The position numbers and the translations under genes were made by a program. Source: Labilibaculum sp. (GTDB lineage: Bacteria > Bacteroidota > Bacteroidia > Bacteroidales > Marinifilaceae). From it: a DNA stretch of 64,000 nucleotides. The stretch spans positions 4,319,769 through 4,383,768 of the forward strand of contig NZ_OY761461.1 in assembly GCF_963664555.1 (NCBI RefSeq), given 5' to 3'. Shown here one piece after another: positions 16,716 to 24,948 of the stretch (within the stretch, counting starts at the first letter, position 1; each line of letters starts with the position of its first letter). The notes beneath the pieces are model-generated. The model searched no databases. It saw only the letters and a list, made by a program, of their open reading frames with translations, and was not told the DNA's origin.

Positions 16716-19478
16716 ATGCACATTCGCGAAGGACAAACGACCAATCAGATTACTACAATGAACTCCTACATTGATATCCAGGCACAAGCGAATGGAAAAA
16801 TCAGTCAACTAAGCGAAAAAATTACTGTTTCATCGGTAAAAACAACGGAATTTAGTGATGATTTGAATATCGACAATAAAAATGTTGAGATATCACTTAA
16901 AACAATGATTCCAAATGCACAATCGACCATTGCACAAGACCTGAATGGGACACCGATTATTGAGATGGTTGCGGTTGGTTCTGCTGGTATGGCAGGAATG
17001 CAGAATTTTACTCTGGCTTACAACGAACAAAAAAACATAGGTGCCAATCTTTTAGCATTTGGAAGTAATCCCAATGCAAATACTATTGTTTTCGATTACT
17101 CGGATAGCTTAAGAATAATTTCGCCCACTGAATTTTCGGAAGTAAGTATGATGGGGGGAGATCCAATTTCAATGGAAGCTAATAAATGGCACGTAGTATT
17201 TCCTAAAAAATTATACGACTTAAACGGAACCAAAATAGTAATCAAAAACTTTTTCCCTTCGGCAATTTACAAATACATACAAGGCAAAGATAAAAATGCC
17301 CCAACAGTACTTGTATTTGATGTGAAAAGCGGAAATGAGCAAAAGGAAATGATTGTAAAAGGATCTGATAATTATGTAGGCGTACCTGGTAATCTGACGA
17401 TAAACGGTATTGATGTTGCAGTAGCTTATGGTCCAAAAACAATTGAAATTCCATTTTCCCTGAAACTGAACAAATTTATCTTAGATAGATATCCTGGCTC
17501 GAACAGTCCATCATCATTTGCCAGTGAAGTAACCCTTTACGATAATACAAAAGGCATCGAGCAAAACCATCGTATTTTCATGAATAACATTCTTAAACAC
17601 GATGGATTCAGATTCTTTCAGGCATCCTATGATACAGATGAAAAGGGAACTGTTCTTTCGGTAAATCACGACCAGTGGGGAATGAGGATTACCTACCTTG
17701 GGTATTTTATTCTGATGCTGGGGATGGCCTGGTCACTGATTAGTCCGGCTACCCGTTTTAAAGCATTGGGGGCAAAATCGAAAAGTGTGAAAGTTCTTGC
17801 TGTAATGGCTTTCTTGATTGCAGGCAGTCTTTTACCGGCTTCGGCGCAAAATCAAATATTGCCAATTGTTCCGTTAAAGCAATCGCAGAATTTTGGAGCA
17901 TTATTGGTACAAGATAATGGCGGTCGTTTCGAACCCATTAACACCCTGGCCAGCGAAGTTATTCGCAAAATCACTAAGAAGAATAAGTTTCAGGGATATC
18001 CTGCCGATCAAATTTTTCTTAGTATGATTGTAAATCCTCAGCAGTGGCAAACCGTTGCCATGATAAAGGTTGGGAATTCCGAATTGGCTAAGGAACTTGG
18101 CATTTCGGGTAAATATGGATCATTCAGACACTTTTTAGACCAACAAGGTCAATACAAATTATCGAAGAAAGTACAAGATGCCTATTCAAGAAAACCATCG
18201 CAGCGTACAGGTTACGATAAAGAAATTATCTCGGTTGACGAAAGAGTTAACATCAGCTATATGGTGTTTACAGGTGAATTCTTAAAAATATTCCCTGATC
18301 CGAACGATGACATGCACGCCTGGTACAACCCAACTGCTGAACTGGCTTTTACCGGAGATGATTCTTTGTTTGTAAAAAAGTCTATTCTCTTGTTAGGACA
18401 AGCCTTAAACAATGGCGATTTTGTAAATGCAGACAACTATATTGCAGGCATAAAAACCTACCAAAACCGATTTGGACAAAATGTGATTCCATCTCCAATC
18501 AAACAAAAAATTGAGATTCTTTACAACAATACAAACATCTTTAAAAGATTATTTCCCTACTATTTACTAATTGGTTTCTTTTTAATCGTGTTTCTGGTGA
18601 TCCAGATTATCAACCCGAAATTCCAGGTAAAGTGGATCATGCGCGCAGCCATGCTGATATTAGGAATTGGCTTTATTCTGCATACAACCGGATTGGCTGC
18701 CAGATGGTATATTTCAGGTCATGCCCCATGGAGTAATGGTTTTGAATCGATGACTTATGTGGCATGGGCTTGTTTGCTTTCAGGATTCATATTTGTAAAA
18801 AAATCGGATTTTGCATTGGCTGCAACATCAATTCTTGCGGGATTAACTCTTTTTGTAGCTCATTTAAGCTGGATGAGCCCAGAGGTTACCAATTTGGTTC
18901 CTGTGCTTAAATCGTACTGGCTAACCATTCACGTGGCCATTATTACTGCCAGCTACGGATTTCTTGCTCTGGCTGCAATTTTAGGAATGATTAACCTCTT
19001 CCTATTCAATTTGCAAAACAAGAATAACATCCCTAGAATTAAGAGCACTGTTACGGATCTTACCCGTATCAGCGAAATGACCATGACCATCGGTTTGTAT
19101 TTTCTAACTATCGGAACTTTTCTGGGTGGTATTTGGGCCAACGAATCGTGGGGACGATACTGGGGTTGGGATCCTAAAGAAACATGGGCACTGGTAAGCA
19201 TTTTGGTATATAGCTTTATACTGCACATGCGTTTTATTCCCGGCTTAAAATCGGTTTACTCCTTTAATATTGCTTCGGTTTGGGGCTACAGCTCAATCTT
19301 AATGACTTATTTTGGTGTGAACTACTATTTGGCAGGTATGCATTCGTACGCTAAAGGCGATCCTGTTCCGGTGCCAACCTGGGTGTACTACACCGTTGCA
19401 ATTGTTCTGATTCTAAGTTTAACTGCTTACTTCAATTACAAAAAATACAATACCGAGCCAGAAGAGGTGGAGGCATAA
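16716..19478 (+). CDS. Fused ResB-CcsA cytochrome c biogenesis protein (main part)
   Basis: Carries most of a System II cytochrome c synthetase. Residues 1-325 are the periplasmic ResB domain, followed by two membrane spans (about 330-380), a second periplasmic region, and a C-terminal CcsA module (about 610-905) with WGRYWGWDPKETWALVS and conserved haem-ligating His. The ATG at 16716 is internal to the domain; the true protein should begin at 16408 via the frame change at 16621. It is divergent from porin-nrfHA, so it probably matures NrfA, perhaps including its special CXXCK haem. It is followed by two hairpins. Confidence 0.88.
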   Translation: MHIREGQTTNQITTMNSYIDIQAQANGKISQLSEKITVSSVKTTEFSDDLNIDNKNVEISLKTMIPNAQSTIAQDLNGTPIIEMVAVGSAGMAGMQNFTLAYNEQKNIGANLLAFGSNPNANTIVFDYSDSLRIISPTEFSEVSMMGGDPISMEANKWHVVFPKKLYDLNGTKIVIKNFFPSAIYKYIQGKDKNAPTVLVFDVKSGNEQKEMIVKGSDNYVGVPGNLTINGIDVAVAYGPKTIEIPFSLKLNKFILDRYPGSNSPSSFASEVTLYDNTKGIEQNHRIFMNNILKHDGFRFFQASYDTDEKGTVLSVNHDQWGMRITYLGYFILMLGMAWSLISPATRFKALGAKSKSVKVLAVMAFLIAGSLLPASAQNQILPIVPLKQSQNFGALLVQDNGGRFEPINTLASEVIRKITKKNKFQGYPADQIFLSMIVNPQQWQTVAMIKVGNSELAKELGISGKYGSFRHFLDQQGQYKLSKKVQDAYSRKPSQRTGYDKEIISVDERVNISYMVFTGEFLKIFPDPNDDMHAWYNPTAELAFTGDDSLFVKKSILLLGQALNNGDFVNADNYIAGIKTYQNRFGQNVIPSPIKQKIEILYNNTNIFKRLFPYYLLIGFFLIVFLVIQIINPKFQVKWIMRAAMLILGIGFILHTTGLAARWYISGHAPWSNGFESMTYVAWACLLSGFIFVKKSDFALAATSILAGLTLFVAHLSWMSPEVTNLVPVLKSYWLTIHVAIITASYGFLALAAILGMINLFLFNLQNKNNIPRIKSTVTDLTRISEMTMTIGLYFLTIGTFLGGIWANESWGRYWGWDPKETWALVSILVYSFILHMRFIPGLKSVYSFNIASVWGYSSILMTYFGVNYYLAGMHSYAKGDPVPVPTWVYYTVAIVLILSLTAYFNYKKYNTEPEEVEA

Positions 19479-19489
19479 GAAAAACAGAA

Positions 19490-19522
19490 AGACCTGACCG
19501 ATTTTTGAACCTTGTCAGGTCT
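19490..19522 (+). terminator. Hairpin after the ccs fusion
   Basis: AGACCTGAC pairs with GTCAGGTCT across a 15-nt loop that includes a T5 run. It is the first of two hairpins between convergent genes; its tail is A-rich, so it may be a repeat-type hairpin rather than the main terminator. Confidence 0.45.
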
Positions 19523-19537
19523 GAAAAAATTCAGTTA

Positions 19538-19571
19538 AAAAAGCGGGAATCCATCCAGATTCCCGCTTTTT
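19538..19571. terminator. Bidirectional terminator
   Basis: A perfect 14-bp stem (AAAAAGCGGGAATC with GATTCCCGCTTTTT) and 6-nt loop, with U tracts on both strands, between the ccs fusion (+) and the methyltransferase gene (-). Confidence 0.88.
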
Positions 19572-19586
19572 ACATATTCTAATCAC

Positions 19587-20522
19587 TTATTTACCCGCAA
19601 TCAGCATAGCTGATAATTGATCAATAAACTTATCATTTGTGCCACAGCATCCACCAAAAATTTTGAAGTCGAATTCCCGATATAATAACTGCATTTCATC
19701 AACCATACCAACAAAATCACCTTGTTGCAGAATACCACAGTTATTCAACTCTTCCGGACTCAACACAGACGAGTTTGCCTGAATGCCTTTAAATCTTTTT
19801 AAAAGGATATCCTTGTCATTAACTTCATTTGCCAAAGCCTGTCTTACATTGGTTGAATGCACACAATTAGTCATGTAGCAGAGTGGCTTTACATTTGTCT
19901 CCTTGTCAATTAATCTTATAGCTTCGGAAATGGGAGTTCCATCCAGTAAACAACCATTTTTTTTGATCATGAAACTAATAATATATGGAATTTGAGAATC
20001 AGCCATTGCCCGAGCCATACCTAAAGCTTCATTTATTTCCGGCATAATGCCTGCAAATAAATAATCAACCTCTTCTTTTGCAAATTGAAGTGTTTGTCTC
20101 CTATGAAAACGATATGCCTCATCAATCCCTAAAACAATTTCACTGCCATACGCATCCCCCTTACAGCCCAACAATCCACCTATCATTATACTTTCTGCAC
20201 CATCAGGATATTGATTTTTAATTTTATTTAGGAAGGCACAAGAATCCGCAATGATATCTTTATCACTAAAACAGGATTCTTTTACAGATTCAAAATTCAC
20301 TTTTCGAGTTGGAGTCATCAGCATAATGGGAAGCTTGTACTTGTCTCCAATATCAACATATTGTTTGTATAGACACTCTAATGCATCCGGATTAGTATAC
20401 AAAACTCCCGCATGATTGATGTGCTTGTCAAATTCCACATCAAATTCATCTCTTAATCTCTCAACCAATGCTCCTTCGGTTAGTAGTACATCCGAATTAT
20501 GAAATAATTTTTCAAATATCAT
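19587..20522 (-). CDS. Homocysteine S-methyltransferase-family protein
   Basis: A 311-residue TIM-barrel enzyme of the MmuM/BhmT/MetH-N family, which moves a methyl group to homocysteine to give methionine. The zinc ligands are visible: a Cys in MTNCVHS near residue 225 and the Cys pair in GGCCGT (292-293). The N-terminal GALVERL replaces the usual DGG-T/E opening. The methyl donor is not evident from sequence. It is flanked by terminators on both sides, so probably monocistronic. Confidence 0.8.
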   Translation of the reverse strand: MIFEKLFHNSDVLLTEGALVERLRDEFDVEFDKHINHAGVLYTNPDALECLYKQYVDIGDKYKLPIMLMTPTRKVNFESVKESCFSDKDIIADSCAFLNKIKNQYPDGAESIMIGGLLGCKGDAYGSEIVLGIDEAYRFHRRQTLQFAKEEVDYLFAGIMPEINEALGMARAMADSQIPYIISFMIKKNGCLLDGTPISEAIRLIDKETNVKPLCYMTNCVHSTNVRQALANEVNDKDILLKRFKGIQANSSVLSPEELNNCGILQQGDFVGMVDEMQLLYREFDFKIFGGCCGTNDKFIDQLSAMLIAGK

Positions 20523-20578
20523 AGGTCAGTTAAATTCTCTAATTTTTCAACGCATTCAATATAAAAAGAAATGCCTAA

Positions 20579-20604
20579 AAAAGGAACCCAATAAGGTTCC
20601 TTTT
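20579..20604 (-). terminator. Terminator after the cupin gene
   Basis: AAAAGGAACC pairs with GGTTCCTTTT around CAATAA, with a T run on the minus strand. Confidence 0.8.
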
Positions 20605-20625
20605 CTATATAATAAAAGTATTTAC

Positions 20626-21072
20626 TTATGCCTTATTCGTAGTAATCACAAAAATGATGAGTGGCTCGTCAGTAGTGTTTTGCACCGAATGAAATCCCTC
20701 ATTGCTTACTGCAGTGATGCTTCCTTTCGTGATTTTATGGGTTCTCACTTTGCCATCTTCGCCTGCCTTATCGGAATATTCTCCTTCGCCATGCATTACT
20801 ACATAAACCTCTTCTTCGCCTCTTGGACCGTGATTGTGAAATCCGGCCTGATCGTACTTGTTTAAAAAGACCATGAAGCAACCAATCCTGTTATTGATCA
20901 ACTCATCCGCATCAAACATCTGCAAGAGGTAAACAATGCCATTGCCGCCATACATTGGCTGACGGGTATCTATGCGAACAACCGACCTTTTGTCCTGTCC
21001 AAATGGAACAACCGAAAGATCGATGTACTTCGATACAATATCAATTACCTGATTGGCATCCTTTATCTTCAT
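20626..21072 (-). CDS. Cupin-domain protein
   Basis: A 148-residue single cupin. The metal-binding first motif is visible as the FHNHGPRGEEEVYVVMHGEG region and the second as GFHSVQNTT. There is no signal peptide. The substrate is unknown; such proteins range from small-molecule dioxygenases to sugar isomerases. It starts 26 bp after the FKBP lipoprotein gene, so the two may be co-transcribed and share the terminator at 20579. Confidence 0.8.
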   Translation of the reverse strand: MKIKDANQVIDIVSKYIDLSVVPFGQDKRSVVRIDTRQPMYGGNGIVYLLQMFDADELINNRIGCFMVFLNKYDQAGFHNHGPRGEEEVYVVMHGEGEYSDKAGEDGKVRTHKITKGSITAVSNEGFHSVQNTTDEPLIIFVITTNKA

Positions 21073-21098
21073 AGAATCGAATGGAGTTTGGTTCCCGT

Positions 21099-21962
21099 TT
21101 AGTTTACAGAGATCAAATGGATATCGAAAATAAGAACTGATCCTCCCGGAATACTGGAATAGTTATAACTACCATAAGCCAAGGCTGCAGGAACAAACAA
21201 CTTTCCCTTACCTCCTTCTTTAAAATAGGTAATACCTTCTTTCCAGCCTTTAATTACCTCATCCAATCCAAAAGAAACTCCTGCTGAACTACTTTCATCG
21301 AAAACAGATCCACTCAAAAAATAGCCTTTGTAGGCCACAGTTACATTCGACGTACCTGTTGGCTGTGCTCCTGCTCCTTCCTCTTCAATTGTATAATACA
21401 AACCTGAATCGCTTTTGGTTGCACTTATGCTGTTTGCCTCCAAATAAGCGAGTATATCTTCATCATTCTTTGCAGCAATCATTTCAGGAGTATATACCTC
21501 GATTTCAAAAATCAGTACAGAACCTCCGGGAATACCATTGTAATCTTTACTGCCATATCCTAAATGGGCAGGTATTAATAACATTCCTTTGCCACCTTCT
21601 TTAAAATGGGTAAGTCCTTCGGTCCAACCAGGAATAACACCTTGTAAATTGAAGGAAACTAAATTCCCTTTACTATCATCGAAAACCGTACCGTTGGTAT
21701 AATAACCTTTGTAGGTAACAGTTACGTTAGAACTACTTGTAAGCTGTGCTCCTGTTCCCTCCTCCTCAATTACGTAATACAGACCCGATGCAGTTTTTTC
21801 TGCAGTTAAATTGTTTGCGAGCACATAAGCTGCAATCTCTTCTTCATTCTCTGCCCTGTAATCTTTTTCATCATCGGAACCCGAACATGAAACCAAAAAG
21901 GCAAAACACAGGGCTAATAAGCTATACTTCATATGATTTATAATTTGTTTTTGATTTGCCAT
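21099..21962 (-). CDS. Two-domain FKBP-type peptidyl-prolyl isomerase lipoprotein
   Basis: A lipoprotein with two tandem FKBP domains. Translation may start at the second Met (21932), which directly precedes the signal peptide and lipobox LVSC. Each domain is introduced by a matching DIxAYxxxNxxxxxKTxSGLYY-type segment, then GTGAQ, VTVTYKGY and G-VIPGW-like cores. The two halves are clearly duplicated copies. It likely assists folding of exported proteins. The probable promoter is at 22054. Confidence 0.9.
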   Translation of the reverse strand: MANQKQIINHMKYSLLALCFAFLVSCSGSDDEKDYRAENEEEIAAYVLANNLTAEKTASGLYYVIEEEGTGAQLTSSSNVTVTYKGYYTNGTVFDDSKGNLVSFNLQGVIPGWTEGLTHFKEGGKGMLLIPAHLGYGSKDYNGIPGGSVLIFEIEVYTPEMIAAKNDEDILAYLEANSISATKSDSGLYYTIEEEGAGAQPTGTSNVTVAYKGYFLSGSVFDESSSAGVSFGLDEVIKGWKEGITYFKEGGKGKLFVPAALAYGSYNYSSIPGGSVLIFDIHLISVN

Positions 21963-22053
21963 ATGGAACTTACCATGCTGGAATAATTATCCCTCAATGT
22001 AAAAAACACCTTGGCATGGACGTTTCATATCTATCTGTTTTTTATTGAAAAAA

Positions 22054-22061
22054 CAAATATA
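22054..22061 (-). promoter_or_regulatory. Probable -7 element for the FKBP gene
   Basis: On the minus strand this reads TATATTTG, an exact TAnnTTTG. It lies about 90 nt upstream of the first ATG. There is no clear -33 element. Confidence 0.4.
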
Positions 22062-22102
22062 GTAAAAACTGGGAATGTTCAGGATTGTGATATTCTAGAA
22101 CT

Positions 22103-22191
22103 TCTCTCCAACCCTCTCCTGAAGGAGAGGGAGTTTAAAAACCGAAGCTGTTTTCCCTTCTCCTCTAGGAGAAGGATAGGATGAGGTATCA
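22103..22191. repeat. Dispersed palindromic repeat, copy 1
   Basis: Two hairpin-forming modules: CCTCTCCTGAAGGAGAGG, then GAAGCTGTTTTCCCTTCTCC with AGGAGAAGGATAGGATGAGG. A second copy of the same order is at 24829-24937. Such short elements are common between Bacteroidota genes. The stretch has no gene. Confidence 0.75.
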
Positions 22192-22259
22192 AGGCTATCG
22201 AAGAGATGTATTTTTAATGCCCCGGCTGAAGCAGGGGACAAAGAAAAGAAGACCGAACC

Positions 22260-22410
22260 ATCGTCATTCTGAGCGTAGCCGAAGAATCCTTTCATTAAAA
22301 TAAGATGTTTCGACAAGTTCAACATGACAGCTACACCTCTACCGCACGATTGTATCGTGTGGCACTAACTTTACAATAGTAAGGAACGCGATACAATCGC
22401 GCACTAACAA
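22260..22410. repeat. Intergenic repeat cluster
   Basis: Contains a familiar dispersed element (TCATTCTGAGCGTAGCCGAA near 22264, TTTCGACAAGTTCAACATGA near 22309) and two versions of a hairpin based on ACGATTGTATCGT and GCGATACAATCGC, each followed by GCACTAAC (22343-22369 and 22387-22408). No coding potential. The rest of the 21963-22469 spacer holds only the promoter and copy 1 of the other repeat. Confidence 0.65.
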
Positions 22411-22469
22411 CGCTCTTTATCTGCATTTTTATATTACCCACAGGTCACAAATTTTCGGGAGGTGATTAT

Positions 22470-23039
22470 TTATTCTGGTATTACACCAATGGTGATTTCA
22501 ACCTTGCCGTCTCTTAGTGTAAGAAGATAACTAAAGCCTTCTTTCCTCCAAATTTGCTCTATACTTTCTATTTTATCCGCTATTGCCTGATTGTAAAACT
22601 TATTCAAATCATCTACTTGAATCAATTCTCCTCTCTCAAAACTGTAAGGTTCTAAATTGATATAAGTTTCATCGGGTAAAGAAGTAAAATGTAAATTGGC
22701 TATTCTTTGCAAACGCTCAATACCTTGAGCAGTAGTTTCAGTTTCCATATACCTGGCATATACCCAAAAGATTAATTCACCCAAAGATCCCGGATCCACA
22801 CCCGCAGTAGTAATCTCGTAAACACCATTTTCTGTATCTAAACCATAATAAGGAAGCATACTATATTCTTGCACATAGAAGTTCTCAAAGTGTTTCTCAA
22901 AATCACTACGTTGCTTCAATACAAAATCATCCAATTCGAATAAGTCGATTTCTTCGTAAACACCTTCAGAATCTTCTTTGGAACATGATGCAAATAAAAA
23001 CAGAAGTGAAATAAGAATAAGGTATTGATTTAGTTTCAT
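22470..23039 (-). CDS. Lipoprotein of unknown function
   Basis: A 189-residue protein with a signal peptide and lipobox FASC (Cys19), so anchored in a membrane on the periplasmic side or at the surface. The mature part is acidic at its N terminus and mixed alpha/beta. I recognise no family. It is flanked by repeat-rich spacers and has no operon partners. A role cannot be proposed. Confidence 0.75.
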   Translation of the reverse strand: MKLNQYLILISLLFLFASCSKEDSEGVYEEIDLFELDDFVLKQRSDFEKHFENFYVQEYSMLPYYGLDTENGVYEITTAGVDPGSLGELIFWVYARYMETETTAQGIERLQRIANLHFTSLPDETYINLEPYSFERGELIQVDDLNKFYNQAIADKIESIEQIWRKEGFSYLLTLRDGKVEITIGVIPE

Positions 23040-24009
23040 GATCTATTTCTTAAAGAGATTTTAATTTAGAAGCCTCAGATTATATATCTGCTAGAGCGTG
23101 TAAATCCTCATTTTCTGTAAAATTCATAGCCTTGCATTTCTTATTATTTGAGATTAACATTGAACTATCCAAATATACAGTTAGAAATTGCAACAGATTC
23201 CAAACTTACCAAATTATATTCACTCCACCCACCCCTTAATAATCAAAGCACACAAAAATTATCCACACACATTCTCCACCACAAACCTCTTTGCAAACAA
23301 AATCCAATAATGCACAATCGTACTCTATTTGTAATAGCTTAAATTCTCACTTCCTCGTCCAAATTCAAAATAGACGTTCTCTTTTACCACTAAATACCTC
23401 TGCACTGCAAAACTCAGGTGTAAAAAAGGCGTTCGACAAGGCTGTTGGCAGCAAATTGAAGGCAAAATTGGCCTTCAACAACATTGCAGTGTTAAATTTG
23501 AGGGGCAACAAGCTGTTTTTCGCATGTGTAAAACAGATTTGAGAGGCAGAATGGGTAAAAACCTCATCTGCAAAGGCAAAAATGAGAGGCAAACTGCTGT
23601 TTTTCGCGTATAGAATCACTTTCTCAACACAAAAGATGGGTGAACAGCCTTGCCGAACGCACTTTTTACTGCTAAAACAGCCCATGCAGGTTCGTTGAAG
23701 TGCTTTTTTGCCTTAGCAGGAAGAAACAATGGGCTGCAAACAGTCCTCTCGGAACAGGAACAATGCAAACAGCCTAATCGAAGGGGATGTTGACTGCAAA
23801 TAAACTGCAGACATCTTTGTTTTACATTAAAAAACAACAAAAATCATACAAGATAAAGATTCATGTAAAATAAACAAGCTGTCAAACCTGCCAACTTTCA
23901 AATCTCACATTTAACATCAAATAGTTAACCAATACTACTTATTGTTTATTTATTTTTTTCTAAATTAAACCTTCGTTTAGTCCAAAATCAAATTAAAACA
24001 CAAACAATT
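23040..24009. other. 970-bp region without a supported gene
   Basis: The left part (23040-23350) is unstructured AT-rich DNA. From about 23390 to 23840 the base composition rises and short related segments recur, for example TGAGGGGCAACAAGCTGTTT (23499) and TGAGAGGCAAACTGCTGTTT (23583), each ending in TTCGC, and several GCAAACAGCC/AACAGCC-like words. Frames of 106 and 74 codons on the minus strand run through the repeats but are low-complexity and resemble no family. The last 150 bp should hold the promoter of the next gene. Confidence 0.5.
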
Positions 24010-24753
24010 ATGAATCAAAAAATTTTTCATTACTGCAACACGTCCGAAATTAGTACGGTTGCAACCAATCTTTTAATTGCCTTTTCGGAAGGCGATTGGA
24101 GCGCAGATATGGCTTTAAGTGCCATTCTTACAAATTTGGGCAGTGAAAATGAGATTTTCACGAAATCGATTCGTTTCTCGAAGAGTGGTGCGCAGCCAAA
24201 AATCCTTCATGAAAAAGATGAGATTGCAGACCAACTCTTTATCTGCACCAAGCTGTTTATTTGGGCAAACTTGCATGCTCCCGAAAAAGACATCGCCGAA
24301 AAGGCACAGCGTATTTGGAGTATTTTCGATGCTAACAATCTGAATCTGCACCGCCTGAGCTACGAAAGTCAGATGGCCTTAACAAAATCATTAATCGAGA
24401 ATATCAATCATCCTGATGTAAGACCTTCTTTAGACAGTTTGACGGGTGTTCCACTCCGATTTGATGCCTTTGCAGCTGCATCCGAAGATTTTAGAAGTAC
24501 TTTCCTGGAATTCCAGCAATCTGCTGCCGGTTTAGAAAAGGTGACTCCTGCATCAACTCAAAAAAATGTGATCCGTAAAATTATTAACGATCAGCTAACT
24601 GCTTATCTGGATAGCATGGCGCTTGCTCTTCCTGAAAAGTACGCTGCAATTAACAGTGTAATTGCCCAGCACATCGAGAGCATTAATACCAAGGCCCGCG
24701 CACGCAAAACCCGAAATACCGCCACCGAACCTGAGCTGAACATTACAGAATAA
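24010..24753 (+). CDS. Unknown helical protein (DUF6261-like)
   Basis: A 247-residue, largely alpha-helical soluble protein without signal peptide or membrane segment, ending in a basic KARARKTRN stretch and an acidic tail. It resembles the Bacteroidota-specific DUF6261 group in size and general pattern, but I cannot confirm membership. No catalytic motif is seen. It is monocistronic, with its own terminator at 24782. Confidence 0.7.
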   Translation: MNQKIFHYCNTSEISTVATNLLIAFSEGDWSADMALSAILTNLGSENEIFTKSIRFSKSGAQPKILHEKDEIADQLFICTKLFIWANLHAPEKDIAEKAQRIWSIFDANNLNLHRLSYESQMALTKSLIENINHPDVRPSLDSLTGVPLRFDAFAAASEDFRSTFLEFQQSAAGLEKVTPASTQKNVIRKIINDQLTAYLDSMALALPEKYAAINSVIAQHIESINTKARARKTRNTATEPELNITE

Positions 24754-24781
24754 CGAACTATTATTTGGACTAAAAGGAAAG

Positions 24782-24810
24782 AAGGAACGGTTTAATCTGT
24801 TCCTTTTTTT
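24782..24810 (+). terminator. Terminator after the DUF6261-like gene
   Basis: AAGGAAC pairs with GTTCCTT across a 10-nt loop, followed by a T run. Confidence 0.75.
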
Positions 24811-24828
24811 ATGGCTATTAGAGAATAC

Positions 24829-24937
24829 CTCTCCCCAGCCCTCTCATAAAAGCAAGGGAGTTTTACAAATCCATAAAACAAAAAAAATTGAAGCTGTTTT
24901 CTCTTCTCCTTCAGGAGAAGGATAGGATGAGGTATCA
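24829..24937. repeat. Dispersed palindromic repeat, copy 2
   Basis: Same two-module order as 22103-22191: a decayed CCTCTCCCC/AGCAAGGGAG part, then GAAGCTGTTTTCTCTTCTCC and AGGAGAAGGATAGGATGAGG followed by TATCA. A short insertion separates the modules compared with copy 1. Confidence 0.75.
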
Positions 24938-24948
24938 GGACAAATAAA

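Noticed and set aside
16716..19478. Independent gene starting at ATG 16716
   Set aside because: The start is inside the ResB domain, and the missing spans are encoded just upstream in another frame.
22095..22325. Minus-strand ORF of 76 codons
   Set aside because: It lies wholly within dispersed intergenic repeats.
23365..23840. Minus-strand ORFs of 106 and 74 codons
   Set aside because: They run through the repeated blocks, have odd Cys/Phe-rich composition and no start context or family similarity; treated as translated repeats.
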